DNA of 64,000 nt. Origin: Hippophae tibetana. Taxonomy: Eukaryota > Streptophyta > Magnoliopsida > Rosales > Elaeagnaceae. Positions 40,631-54,178 of the stretch are shown here, piece after piece. The notes beneath the pieces were generated by a model. That model worked only from the letters and a program-made list of their open reading frames with translations. It was not told the origin of the DNA and did not search any database. Each line of letters begins with the position of its first letter. Position 1 is the stretch's first letter. The translations under genes were made by a program, and so were the position numbers. The stretch is taken from NCBI GenBank assembly GCA_037013495.1, contig CM072810.1, positions 36,237,843 through 36,301,842 on the forward strand, written 5' to 3'.

Positions 40631-42985
40631 AATCTAGAACTATTCAGCTGAACAGAAATTTTGAACTCTATATCATGCAAGATGATGAAACTTTGACCAA
40701 ATTCTACGTAGGTTTTTCAATCATTATCAACTACCCGTACAATTTGGATGGCCCTATTTGGAAAAAAAAGTAGATTGAGAAAATTGTTGTTAGCCTACAT
40801 TATCATTTCCAAGAAAAAGTTACCTTGCTTAAATCCATATAGAATGCCTGTGAACTTACTATTAAATGAATCAGTTGGGAAATTATTCGAACTGCATTAT
40901 TTGTTGCCAAGATGATAGCAATCCACTTTCGCGGATGGAAAGAGCTTGACTTTATAGTCATCAAGTATAGTGGTACGAGCGAAGCAATTTTGACACAATT
41001 GTTAGAATTGATGAATCTAATACCAATGAAGAGAAAATATCTATACTTTCGTATAGATTTACTAAATTTCTTAGAAAGAATAAACCCATTTTTAGGGATT
41101 TTCTAAAAAGGTAATCCGAGCTCTAAAATGATTATTTCAATGAATTTATAGTTGTATTTCTTCCAAGCTACTTCAAACATTTCGGAGACCACTCATATAG
41201 GCATTTGAGCAAAAAACTAAATCTAGAACTATGCAGCTGAACAAAAATTTTGAACTCTATATCAAGCAAGAGGATGAAACTTTGACCAAATTCTACGCCG
41301 GTTTTTCAATCATTATCAACTACCCGTACAATTTGGATGGACATATTTGGAAAAAAAAGTAGATTGAGAAAATTGTTGTTAGTCTACAATATCATTTTCA
41401 AGAAAAAGATACCTTGCTTAAATCCATATAGAAGGCGTGTTAACTTACTGTTAAATGAATCAGTTGGGAAATTATTCGAACTGCATCACTTGTTACCAAG
41501 ATGATGGCAATCCATTGTCGTGCACGGAAAGAGCTTGACTTTATAGACATCAAGTATAGTGGTACGAGCGAAGCTATTTTGACACAATTGTTAGAAATGA
41601 TGAATCTAATACCAATGAAGAGAAAATATATATACTCTCCTATAGATTTACTAAATTTCTTAGAAAGAATAAACCCGTTTTTAGGGATTTAAAAAAATGG
41701 TAATTCGAGCTCTAAAATGATTATTTCAATGAATTTATAGTTGTATTTCTTCCAAGCAACTTCAAACATTTGGAAGACCACTCATATAGGCATTTGAGCA
41801 AAAACTAAATCTAGAACTATGCAGCTGAACAGAAATTTTGAACTCTATATCATGCAAGAGAATGAAACTTTGACCAAATTCTACGCAGGTTTTTCAATCA
41901 TTATCAACTACCCGTACAATTTGGATGGCCCTATTTGGAAAAAGAAGTAGAATGAGAAAATTGTTGTTAGCCTACATTATCATTTCCAAGAAAAAGATAC
42001 CTTGCTTAAATCCATATAGAATGCCTGTGAACTTACTATTAAATGAATCAGTTGGGAAATTATTCGAACTGCATTATTTGTTGCCAAGATGATAGCAATC
42101 CACTTTTGCGGATGGAAAGAGCTTGACTTTATAGTCATCAAGTATAGTGGTACGAGCGAAGCAATTTTGACACAATTGTTAGAATTGATGAATCTAATAC
42201 CAATGAAGAGAAAATATCTATACTTTCGCATAGATTTACTAAATTTCTTAGAAAGAATAAACCCATTTTTAGGGATTTTCCAAAAAGGTAATCCGAGCTC
42301 TAAAATAAGTATTTCAATGAATTTATAGTTGTATTTCTTCCAAGCTACTTCAAACATTTCGGAGACCACTCATATAGGCATTTGAGCAAAAAACTAAATC
42401 TAGAACTATGCAGCTGAACAGAAATTTTGAACTCTATATCAAGCAAGAGAATGAAACTTTGACCAAATTCTACGCAGGTTTTTCAATCATTATCAACTAC
42501 CCGTACAATTTGGATGGACATATTTGGAAAAAAAAGTAGATTGAGAAAATTGTTGTTAGTCTACAATATCATTTTCAAGAAAAAGACACCTTGCTTAAAT
42601 CCATATAGAAGGCCTGTTAACTTACTGTTAAATGAATCAGTTGGGAAATTATTCGAACTGCATCACTTGTTACCAAGATGATGGCAATCCATTGTCGTTC
42701 TCGGAAAGAGCTTGACTTTATAGACATCAAGTATAGTGGTACGAGCGAAGCTATTTTGACACAATTGTTAGAAATGATGAATCTAATACCAATGAAGAGA
42801 AAATATCTATACTCTCCCATAGATTTACTAAATTTCTTAGAAAGAATAAACCCATTTTTAGGGATTTTCAAAAAAGGTAATCCGAGCTCTAAAATGATTA
42901 TTTCAATGAATTTATAGTTGTATTTCTTCCAAGCTACTTCAAACATTTCGGAGACCACTCATATAGGCATTTGAGCAAAAAACGA
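40631..42985 (+). repeat. Four-monomer HOR (2355 bp), first of an almost identical pair
   Basis: Monomers start at 40631, 41220, 41808 and 42397. Markers are aacgaaatctagaactattc at the first junction, gccggtttttc in the second unit, gagaatgaaac and aagaagtagaatg in the third, and cgttctcgg in the fourth. By eye only about three bases differ from the next copy, two of them within cgttctcgg/cgtgcacgg. Confidence 0.94.
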
Positions 42986-45340
42986 AATCTAGAACTATTC
43001 AGCTGAACAGAAATTTTGAACTCTATATCATGCAAGATGATGAAACTTTGACCAAATTCTACGTAGGTTTTTCAATCATTATCAACTACCCGTACAATTT
43101 GGATGGCCCTATTTGGAAAAAAAAGTAGATTGAGAAAATTGTTGTTAGCCTACATTATCATTTCCAAGAAAAAGTTACCTTGCTTAAATCCATATAGAAT
43201 GCCTGTGAACTTACTATTAAATGAATCAGTTGGGAAATTATTCGAACTGCATTATTTGTTGCCAAGATGATAGCAATCCACTTTCGCGGATGGAAAGAGC
43301 TTGACTTTATAGTCATCAAGTATAGTGGTACGAGCGAAGCAATTTTGACACAATTGTTAGAATTGATGAATCTAATACCAATGAAGAGAAAATATCTATA
43401 CTTTCGTATAGATTTACTAAATTTCTTAGAAAGAATAAACCCATTTTTAGGGATTTTCTAAAAAGGTAATCCGAGCTCTAAAATGATTATTTCAATGAAT
43501 TTATAGTTGTATTTCTTCCAAGCTACTTCAAACATTTCGGAGACCACTCATATAGGCATTTGAGCAAAAAACTAAATCTAGAACTATGCAGCTGAACAAA
43601 AATTTTGAACTCTATATCAAGCAAGAGGATGAAACTTTGACCAAATTCTACGCCGGTTTTTCAATCATTATCAACTACCCGTACAATTTGGATGGACATA
43701 TTTGGAAAAAAAAGTAGATTGAGAAAATTGTTGTTAGTCTACAATATCATTTTCAAGAAAAAGATACCTTGCTTAAATCCATATAGAAGGCGTGTTAACT
43801 TACTGTTAAATGAATCAGTTGGGAAATTATTCGAACTGCATCACTTGTTACCAAGATGATGGCAATCCATTGTCGTGCACGGAAAGAGCTTGACTTTATA
43901 GACATCAAGTATAGTGGTACGAGCGAAGCTATTTTGACACAATTGTTAGAAATGATGAATCTAATACCAATGAAGAGAAAATATATATACTCTCCTATAG
44001 ATTTACTAAATTTCTTAGAAAGAATAAACCCGTTTTTAGGGATTTAAAAAAATGGTAATTCGAGCTCTAAAATGATTATTTCAATGAATTTATAGTTGTA
44101 TTTCTTCCAAGCAACTTCAAACATTTGGAAGACCACTCATATAGGCATTTGAGCAAAAACTAAATCTAGAACTATGCAGCTGAACAGAAATTTTGAACTC
44201 TATATCATGCAAGAGAATGAAACTTTGACCAAATTCTACGCAGGTTTTTCAATCATTATCAACTACCCGTACAATTTGGATGGCCCTATTTGGAAAAAGA
44301 AGTAGAATGAGAAAATTGTTGTTAGCCTACATTATCATTTCCAAGAAAAAGATACCTTGCTTAAATCCATATAGAATGCCTGTGAACTTACTATTAAATG
44401 AATCAGTTGGGAAATTATTCGAACTGCATTATTTGTTGCCAAGATGATAGCAATCCACTTTTGCGGATGGAAAGAGCTTGACTTTATAGTCATCAAGTAT
44501 AGTGGTACGAGCGAAGCAATTTTGACACAATTGTTAGAATTGATGAATCTAATACCAATGAAGAGAAAATATCTATACTTTCGCATAGATTTACTAAATT
44601 TCTTAGAAAGAATAAACCCATTTTTAGGGATTTTCCAAAAAGGTAATCCGAGCTCTAAAATAAGTATTTCAATGAATTTATAGTTGTATTTCTTCCAAGC
44701 TACTTCAAACATTTCGGAGACCACTCATATAGGCATTTGAGCAAAAAACTAAATCTAGAACTATGCAGCTGAACAGAAATTTTGAACTCTATATCAAGCA
44801 AGAGAATGAAACTTTGACCAAATTCTACGCAGGTTTTTCAATCATTATCAACTACCCGTACAATTTGGATGGACATATTTGGAAAAAAAAGTAGATTGAG
44901 AAAATTGTTGTTAGTCTACAATATCATTTTCAAGAAAAAGACACCTTGCTTAAATCCATATAGAAGGCCTGTTAACTTACTGTTAAATGAATCAGTTGGG
45001 AAATTATTCGAACTGCATCACTTGTTACCAAGATGATGGCAATCCATTGTCGTGCACGGAAAGAGCTTGACTTTATAGACATCAAGTATAGTGGTACGAG
45101 CGAAGCTATTTTGACACAATTGTTAGAAATGATGAATCTAATACCAATGAAGAGAAAATATCTATACTCTCCCATAGATTTACTAAATTTCTTAGAAAGA
45201 ATAAACCCATTTTTAAGGATTTTCAAAAAAGGTAATCCGAGCTCTAAAATGATTATTTCAATGAATTTATAGTTGTATTTCTTCCAAGCTACTTCAAACA
45301 TTTCGGAGACCACTCATATAGGCATTTGAGCAAAAAACTA
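42986..45340 (+). repeat. Four-monomer HOR (2355 bp), second of an almost identical pair
   Basis: Monomers start at 42986, 43575, 44163 and 44752. All markers of the preceding block recur 2355 bp later. The last unit has cgtgcacgg and tttttaaggatt, against cgttctcgg and tttttagggatt in the first copy. Such closeness points to a very recent duplication. Confidence 0.94.
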
Positions 45341-47106
45341 AATCTAGAACTATGCAGCTGAACAGAAATTTTGAACTCTATATCAAGCAAGAGGATGAAA
45401 CTTTGACCAAATTCTACGCAGGTTTTTCAATCATTATCAACTACCCGTACAATTTGGATGACCTATTTGGAAAAAAAAGTAGATTGAGAAAATTGTTGTT
45501 AGCCTACATTATCATTTTCAAGAAAAATATACCTTGCTTAAATCCATATAGAAGGCCTGTGAACTTACTGTTAAAGGAATCAGTTGGGAAATTATTCGAA
45601 CTGCATTATTTGTTGCCAAGATGATAGCAATCCACTTTCGTGGACGGAAAGAGCTTGACTTTATAGACATCAAGTAAAGTGGTACGAGCAAAGATATTTT
45701 GACACAATTGTTTGAAATGATGAATCTAATACCAATGAAGAGAAAATATCTATACTCTCCCATAGATTTACTAAATTTCTTAGAAAGAATAAACCCATTT
45801 TTATGGATTTTCAAAAAAGGTAATCCGAGCTCTAAAATGATTATTTCAATGAATTTATAGTTGTATTTCTTCCAAGCTACTTCAAACATTTCGGAGACCA
45901 CTCATATAGGCATTTGAGCAAAAAACTAAATCTAGAACTATGCAGCTGAACAGAAATTTTGAACTCTATATCAAGCAAGAGAATGAAACTTTGACCAAAT
46001 TCTACGCAGGTTTTTCAATCATTATCAACTACCCGTACAATTTGGATGGACATATTTGGAAAAAAAAGTAGATTGAGAAAATTGTTGTTAGCCTATATTA
46101 TCATTTCCAAGAAAAAGATACCTTGCTTAAATCCATATAGAAGGCATGTGAACTTACTGTTAAATGAATCAGTTGCGAAATTATTCGAACTACATTATTT
46201 GTTGCCAAGATGATAGCAATCCACTTTCGCGGATGGAAAGAGCTTGACTTTATAGACATCAAGTATAGTGGTACGAGCGAAGCTATTTTGACAAAATTGT
46301 TAGAAATGATGAATCTAATACCAATGAAGAGAAAATATCTATACTTTCCCATAGATTTAATAAATTTCTTAGAAAGAATAAACCCATTTTTATGGATTTT
46401 CAAAAAAGGTAATCCGAGCTCTAAAATGATTATTTCAATGAATTTATAGTTGTATTTCTTCCAAGCTACTTCAAACATTTCGGAGACCACTCATATAGGC
46501 ATTTGAGCAAAAAACTAAATCTAGAACTATGCAGCTGAACAGAAATTTTGAACTCTATATCAAGCAAGAGAATGAAACTTTGACCAAATTCTACGCAGGT
46601 TTTTCAATCATTATCAACTACCCGTACAATTTGGATGGACATATTTGGAAAAAAAAGTAGATTGAGAAAATTGTTGTTAGCCTATATTATCATTTCCAAG
46701 AAAAAGATACCTTGCTTAAATCCATATAGAAGGCATGTGAACTTACTGTTAAATGAATCAGTTGCGAAATTATTCGAACTACATTATTTGTTGCCAAGAT
46801 GATAGCAATCCACTTTCGCGGATGGAAAGAGCTTGACTTTATAGACATCAAGTATAGTGGTACGAGCGAAGCTATTTTGACAAAATTGTTAGAAATGATG
46901 AATCTAATACCAATGAAGAGAAAATATCTATACTTTCCCATAGATTTAATAAATTTCTTAGAAAGAATAAAACCGTTTTTAGGGATTTAAAAAAAAGGTA
47001 ATCCGAGCTCTAAAATGATTATTTCAATGAATTTATAGTTGTATTTCTTCCAAGCGACTTCAAACATTTTGGAGACCACTCATATAGGCATTTGAGCAGA
47101 AAACTA
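45341..47106 (+). repeat. Three monomers containing a recent one-unit tandem duplication
   Basis: Monomers start at 45341, 45929 and 46518. Bases 45772-46382 and 46361-46971 are identical at an offset of 589 bp (611 bp). Shared private variants include ttttatggatt, gttgcgaaatt, gacaaaattg and agatttaataaat. The identical tract starts and ends inside monomers, so the duplication is out of phase with the monomer start used here. Confidence 0.9.
45929..46517 (+). repeat. Representative 589-bp monomer
   Basis: A typical unit, given as a reference. In order it contains: the XbaI start (tctaga), PvuII (cagctg), a stretch reading FELYI in one + frame, the A-tract preceding gtagattgag, the block gatagcaatccactttcg, tagacatcaagtatagtgg, ttttgacaaaattg (most units have ttgacacaattg), gaagagaaaatatctatac, ataaaccc, the SacI site (gagctc), and a 3' end of aacatttcggagaccactc, aggcatttgagc, an A-run and acta. 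No internal subrepeat was seen by eye. 589 bp is close to three times 196 bp, so a unit could hold three nucleosomes, but that is only arithmetic. Confidence 0.9.
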
Positions 47107-49464
47107 AATCTAGAACTATGCAGTCGAACATAAATTTTGAACTCTAAATCATGCAAGAGGATGAAACTTTGAACAAATTCTACGCAGGTTTTTCAAACAT
47201 TATCAACTACTCGTACAATTTGGATGGACCTATTTGGAAAAAAAAGTAGATTGACAAAATTGTTGTTAGCCTACATTATCATTTTCAAGAAAAAGATACC
47301 TTGCTTAAATCCATATTGAAGGCCTATGAACTTACTGTTAAATGAATCAGTTGAGAAATTATTCGAACTGTAATATTTGTTGCTAAGAGGATAGCAATCC
47401 ACTTTCGCGGAGGGAAAGAGCTTGACTTTATAGACATCAAGTATAGTGGTACGAGCGAAGCAATTTTGACACAATTGTTAGAATTGATGAATCTAATACC
47501 AATGAAGAGAAAATATCTATAGTTTCCCATAGATTTACAAAATTTCTTAGAAAGAATAAACCCGTTTTTAGGAATTTAGAAAAAAGGTAATCCGAGCTCC
47601 AAAATGATTATTTCAATTAATTTATAGTGGTATTTCTTCCAAGAAACTTCAAACATTTTGGAGACCACTCATATAGGCATTTGAACAAAAAACTAAATCT
47701 AGCACTATGCAGCTGAACAAAAATTTTGAACTCTATATCATGCAAGAGGATGAAACTTTGAACAAATTCTACGCAGGTTTTTCAATCATTATCAACTACT
47801 CGTACAATTTGGATGGACCTATTTGGAAAAAAAAGTAGATTGACAAAATTGTTGTTAGCCTACATTATCATTTTCAAGAAAAAGATACCTTGCTTAAATC
47901 CATATAGAAGGCATGTGAACTTACTATTAAATGAATCAGTTGGGAAATTATTCGAACTGCATTATTTGTTGCCAAGATGATAGCAATCCACTTTCGCGGA
48001 TGGAAAGAGCTTGACTTTATAGATATCAAGTATAGTGGTACGCGCGAAGCAATTTTGACACAATTGTTAGAATTGATGAATCTAATACCAATGAAGAAAA
48101 AAATATCTATACTTTCGCATAGATTTACTAAATTTCTTAGAAAGAATAAACCCATTTTTAGGGATTTTCAAAAAAGGTAATCTGAGCTCTAAAATGATTA
48201 TTTCAATGAATTTATAGTTGTATTTCTTCCAAGCTACTTCAAACATTTCGGAGACCACTCATATAGGCATTTGAGCAAAAAACACATTCTAGAACTATGC
48301 AGCTGAACATAAATTTTGAACTCTATATCATGCAAGAGGATGAAACTTTGACCAAATTCTACGTTGGTTTTTCAATCATTATCAACTACCCGTACAATTT
48401 GGATGGCCCTATTTGGAAAAAGAAGTAGATTGAGAAAATTTTTGTTAGCCTACATTATCATTTCCAAGAAAAAGATACCTTGCTTAAATCCATATAGAAT
48501 GCCTGTGAACTTACTATTAAATGAATCAGTTGGGAAATTATTCGAACTGCATTATTTGTTGCCAAGATGATAGCAATCCACTTTCGCGGACTGAAAGAGC
48601 TTGACTTTATAGTCATCAAGTATAGTGGTACGAGCAAAGATATTTTGACACAATTGTTAGAATTGATGAATCTAATACCAATGAAGAGAAAATATCTATA
48701 CTTTCGCATAGATTTACTAAATTTCTTAGAAAGAATAAACCCATTTTTAGGGATTTTCAAAAAAGCTAATCCGAGCTCTAAAATGATTATTTCAATGAAT
48801 TTATAGTTGTATTTCTTCCAAGCTACTTCAAACATTTCGGAGACCCGTCATATAGGCATTTGAGCAAAAAACTAAATCTAGAACTATACAGCTGAACAGA
48901 AATTTTGAACTCTATATCAAGCAAGAGGATGAAACTTTGACCAAATTCTACGCAGGTTTTTCAATCATTATCAACTAACCACACAATTTGGATGGACATA
49001 TTTGGAAAAAAAAGTAGATTGAGAAAATTGTTGTTAGCCTACATTATCATTTCCAAGAAAAAGATACCTTGCTTAAATCCATATAGAAGGCATGTGAACT
49101 TACTATTAAATGAATCAGTTGGGAAATTATTCGAACTGCATTATTTGTTGCCAAGATGATAGCAATCCACTTTCGCGGATGGAAAGAGCTTGACTTTATA
49201 GACATCAAGTATAGTGGTACGAGCGAAGCTATTTTGACACAATTGTTAGAAATGATGAATCTAATACCAATGAAGAAAAAAATATCTATACTTTCGCATA
49301 GATTTACTAAATTTCATAGAAAGAATAAACCCATTTTTAGGGATTTTCAAAAAAGGTAATCTGAGCTCTAAAATGATTATTTCAATGAATTTATAGTTGT
49401 ATTTCTTCCAAGCTACTTCAAACATTTCGGAGACCACTCATGTAGGTATTTGAGCAAAAAACAC
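47107..49464 (+). repeat. Four diverged monomers, HOR-free
   Basis: Monomers start at 47107, 47696, 48286 and 48875. They carry many private changes: gcagtcgaac, ctctaaatcatgc, gctaagaggatagc and gcggagggaaag in the first; tctagcac (XbaI lost) in the second; aacacattctag at the start of the third; ctatacagc and ctaaccacac in the fourth. No unit has a near-identical partner in the window. The aacaca junction recurs at 49465. Confidence 0.8.
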
Positions 49465-51232
49465 AATCTAGAACTATGCAGCTGAACAGAAATTTTGAAC
49501 TCTATATCATGCAAGAGGATGAAACTTTGAACAAACTCTACGCAGGTTTTTCAATCATTATCAACTACTCGTACAATTTGGATGGACCTATTTGAAAAAA
49601 AAAGTAGATTGAGAAAATTGTTGTTAGCCTACAATATCATTTTTTAGAAAAAGATACCTTGCTTAAATCCATATAGAAGGCCTGTTAACTTAATGGTAAA
49701 TGAATCAGTGGGGAAATTATTCGAACTGCATCACTTGTTACCAAGATGATGGCAATCCATTGTCGTGCACGGAAAGAGCTTGACTTTATAGACATCAAGT
49801 ATAGTGGTACGAGCAAAGCTATTTTGACACAATTGTTAGAAATGATGAATCTAATACCAATGAAGAGAAAATAGCTATACTTTCCCATAGATTTACTAAA
49901 TTTCTTAGAAGAAAAAACCCATTTTGAGGGATTTTCGAAAAAGGTAATCCGAGCTCTAAAATAAGTATTTCAATGAATTTATAATTGTATTGCTTCCAAG
50001 CAACTTCAAACATTTTGGAGACCACTCATATTGGCATTTGAGCAAAAAAAAAAAAATCTAGAACTATGCAGTTGAACATAAATTTTGAACTCTATATCAT
50101 GCAAGAGGATGAAACTTTGAACAAATTCTATGCAGGTTTTTCAATCAATTTCAGCTACCCATACAATTTGGATGGACATATTTGGAAAAAAAAGTAGATT
50201 GAGAAAATTGTTGTTAGTCTACATTATCATTTTCAAGAAAAAGATACCTTGCTTAAATCCATATAGAAGGCCTGTTAACTTACTGATAAATGAATCAGTT
50301 GGGAAATTATTCGAACTGCATCACTTGTTACCAAGATGATGGCAATCCATTGTCGTGCACGGATAGAGCATGACTTTATAGACATCAAGTATAGTGGTAC
50401 GAGCGAAGCTATTTTGACACAATTGTTAGAAATGATGAATCTACTACCAATGAAGAGAAAATATCTATACTCTCCCATAGATTTACTAAATTTCTTAGAA
50501 AGAATAAACCCATTTTTAGGGATTTTCAAAAAAGGTAATCGGAGCTCTAAAATGATTATTTCAATGAATTTATAGTTGTATTTCTTCCAAGATACTTCAA
50601 ACATATTGGAGACCACTCATATAGGCATTTGAGCAAAAAACTAAATCTAGAACTATGCAGCTGAATAGAAATTTTGAACTCTATATCATGCAAGAGGATG
50701 AAACTTTGACCAAATTCTACGCAGGTTTTTCAATCATTATCAACTACCCGTACAATTTGGATGGACCTATTTGGAAAAAAAAGTAGATTGAGAAAATTGT
50801 TGTTAGCCTACATTATCATTTCCAAGAAAAAGATACCTTGCTTAAATCCATATAGGAGGCATGTGAACTTACTATTAAATGAATCAGTTGGGAAATTATT
50901 GGAATTGCATTATTTGTTGCCAAGATGATAGCAATCCACTTTCGCGGATGGAAAGAGCTTGACTTTATAGACATCAAGTATAGTGGTACGCGCGAAGCAA
51001 TTTCGACACAATTGTTAGAATTGATGAATCTAATACCAATAAAGAGAAAATATCTATACTTTCGCATAGATTTACTAAATTTCTTAGAAAGAATAAACCC
51101 ATTTTTAGGGATTTTCAAAAAAGGTAATCTGAGCTCTAAAATGATTATTTCAATGAATTTATAGTTGTATTTCTTCCAAGCTACTTCAAACATTTCAGAG
51201 ACCACTCATATAGGCATTTGAGCAAAAAACTA
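49465..51232 (+). repeat. Three-monomer HOR (1768 bp) of the right-hand domain, copy 1
   Basis: Monomers start at 49465, 50055 and 50644. The order is: a unit with a gatggcaatccattg centre and agaagaaaaaaccc; a unit with cacggatagagcatgac; and a unit with a gaatagaaat start and caatttcgacac. The same order follows from 51233. Confidence 0.87.
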
Positions 51233-54178
51233 AATCTAGAACTATGCAGCTGAACATAAATTTTGAACTCTATATCATGCATGAGGATGAAACTTTGAAC
51301 AAATTCTACGCAGGTTTTTCAATCATTATCAACTACTCGTACAATTTGGATGGACCTATTTGAAAAAAAAAGTAGATTGAGAAAATTGTTGTTAGCCTAC
51401 AATATCATTTTCAAGAAAAAGATACCTTGCTTAAATCCATATAGAAGGCCAGTTAACTTACTGTTAAATGAATCAGTTGGGAAATTATTCGAACTACATC
51501 ACTTGTTACCAAGATGATGGCAATCCATTGTCGTGCACGGAAAGAGCTTGACTTTATAGACATCAAGTATAGTGGTACGAGCAAAGCTATTTTGACACAA
51601 TTGTTAGAAATGATGAATCTAATACCAATGAAGAGAAAATAGCTATACTTTCCCATAGATTTACTAAATTTCTTAGAAGAAAAAACCCATTTTGAAGGAT
51701 TTTCGAAAAAGGTAATCCGAGCTCTAAAATAAGTATTTCAATGAATTTATAATTGTATTTCTTCCAAGCAACTTCAAACATTTTGGAGACCACTCATATA
51801 GGCATTTGAGCAAAAAAAATAAATCTAGAACAATGCAGCTGAACATAAATTTTGAACTCTATATCATGCAAGAGGATGAAACTTTGAACAAATTTTATGC
51901 AGGTTTTTCAATCAATTTCAGCTACGCATACAATTTGGATGGACATATTTGGAAAAAAAGGTAGATTGAGAAAATTGTTGTTAGTCTACATTATCATTTT
52001 CAAGAAAAAGATACCTTGCTTAAATCCATATAGAAGGCCTGTTAACTTACTGATAAATGAATCAGTTGGGAAATTATTCGAACTGCATCACTTGTTACCA
52101 AGATGATGGCAATCCATTGTCGTGCACGGATAGAGCATGACTTTATAGACATCAAGTATAGTGGTACGAGCGAAGCTATTTTGACACAATTGTTAGAAAT
52201 GATGAATCTAATACCAATGAAGAGAAAATATCTAGACTCTCCCATAGATTTACTAAATTTCTTAGAAAGAATAAACCCATTTTTAGGGATTTTCAAAAAA
52301 GGTAATCCGAGCTCTAAAATGATTATTTCAATGAATTTATAGTTGTATTTCTTCCAAGATACTTCAAACATTTTGGAGACCACTCATATAGGCATTTGAG
52401 CAAAAAACTAAATCTAGAACTATGCAGCTGAATAGAAATTTTGAACTCTATATCATGCAAGAGGATGAAACTTTGACCAAATTCTACGCAGGTTTTTCAA
52501 TCATTATCAACTACCCGTACAATTTGGATGGACCTATTTGGAAAAAAAAGTAGATTGAGAAAATTGTTGTTAGCCTACATTATCATTTCCAAGAAAAAGA
52601 TACCTTGCTTAAATCCATATAGAAGGCATGTGAACTTACTATTAAATGAATCAGTTGGGAAATTATTCGAACTGCATTATTTGTTGCCAAGATGATAGCA
52701 ATGCACTTTCGCGGATGGAAAGAGCTTGACTTTATAGACATCAAGTATAGTGGTACGAGCGAAGCAATTTCGACACAATTGTTAGAATTGATGAATCTAA
52801 TACCAATGAAGAGAAAATATCTATACTTTCACATAGATTTACTAAATTTCTTAGAAAGAATAAACCCATTTTTAGGGATTTTCAAAAAAGGTAATCCGAG
52901 CTCTAAAATAAGTATTTCAATGAATTTATAATTGTATTTCTTCCAAGCAACTTCAAACATTTTGGAGACCACTCATATAGGCATTTGAGCAAAAAAAATA
53001 AATCTAGAACAATGCAGCTGAACATAAATTTTGAACTCTATATCATGCAAGAGGATGAAACTTTGAACAAATTTTATGCAGGTTTTTCAATCAATTTCAG
53101 CTACGCATACAATTTGGATGGACATATTTGGAAAAAAAGGTAGATTGAGAAAATTGTTGTTAGTCTACATTATCATTTTCAAGAAAAAGATACCTTGCTT
53201 AAATCCATATAGAAGGCCTGTTAACTTACTGATAAATGAATCAGTTGGGAAATTATTCGAACTGCATCACTTGTTACCAAGATGATGGCAATCCATTGTC
53301 GTGCACGGATAGAGCATGACTTTATAGACATCAAGTATAGTGGTACGAGCGAAGCTATTTTGACACAATTGTTAGAAATGATGAATCTAATACCAATGAA
53401 GAGAAAATATCTATACTCTCCCATAGATTTACTAAATTTCTTAGAAAGAATAAACCCATTTTTAGGGATTTTCAAAAAAGGTAATCCGACCTCTAAAATG
53501 ATTATTTCAATGAATTTATAGTTGTATTTCTTCCAAGATACTTCAAACATTTTGGAGACCACTCATATAGGCATTTGAGCAAAAAACTAAATCTAGAACT
53601 ATGCAGCTGAATAGAAATTTTGAACTCTATATCATGCAAGAGGATGAAACTTTGACCAAATTCTACGCAGGTTTTTCAATCATTATCAACTACCCGTACA
53701 ATTTGGATGGACCTATTTGGAAAAAAAAGTAGATTGAGAAAATTGTTGTTATCCTACATTATCATTTCCAAGAAAAAGATACCTTGCTTGAATCCATATA
53801 GAAGGCATGTGAACTTACTATTAAATGAATCAGTTGGGAAATTATTCGAACTGCATTATTTGTTGCCAAGATGATAGCAATCCACTTTCGCGGATGGAAA
53901 GAGCTTGACTTTATAGACATCAAGTATAGTGGTACGAGCGAAGCAATTTCGACACAATTGTTAGAATTGATGAATCTAATACCAATGAAGAGAAAATATC
54001 TATACTTTCGCATAGATTTACTAAATTTCTTAGAAAGAATAAACCCATTTTTAGGGATTTTCAAAAGAGGTAATCTGAGCTCTAAAATGATTATTTCAAT
54101 GAATTTATAGTTGTATTTCTTCCAAGCTACTTCAAACATTTCGGAGACCACTCATATAGGCATTTGAGCAAAAAACTA
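51233..54178 (+). repeat. Three-monomer HOR copy 2 plus a repeated two-monomer part
   Basis: Monomers start at 51233, 51822, 52411, 53001 and 53590. The unit at 53001 repeats that at 51822, including the rare ctagaacaatgc, aaattttatgc and gctacgcatac. The unit at 52411 is a hybrid: it follows the caatttcgacac type up to ttcaaaaaagg, then the 3' end of the 51233 type (aatccgagc, aaaataag, ttataattg). The switch lies in 52885-52896. One monomer of the HOR is therefore missing between 52411 and 53001. Confidence 0.87.

Noticed and set aside
45929-46517. Hairpin ggatt...aatcc next to the SacI site
   Set aside because: The stem is only five pairs around an A-rich loop; it is too weak to call a structural element.
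45929-46517. Internal subrepeats of about 196 bp (one third of the monomer)
   Set aside because: The thirds of the monomer show no alignable similarity by eye; the 3 x 196 bp relation is only arithmetic.
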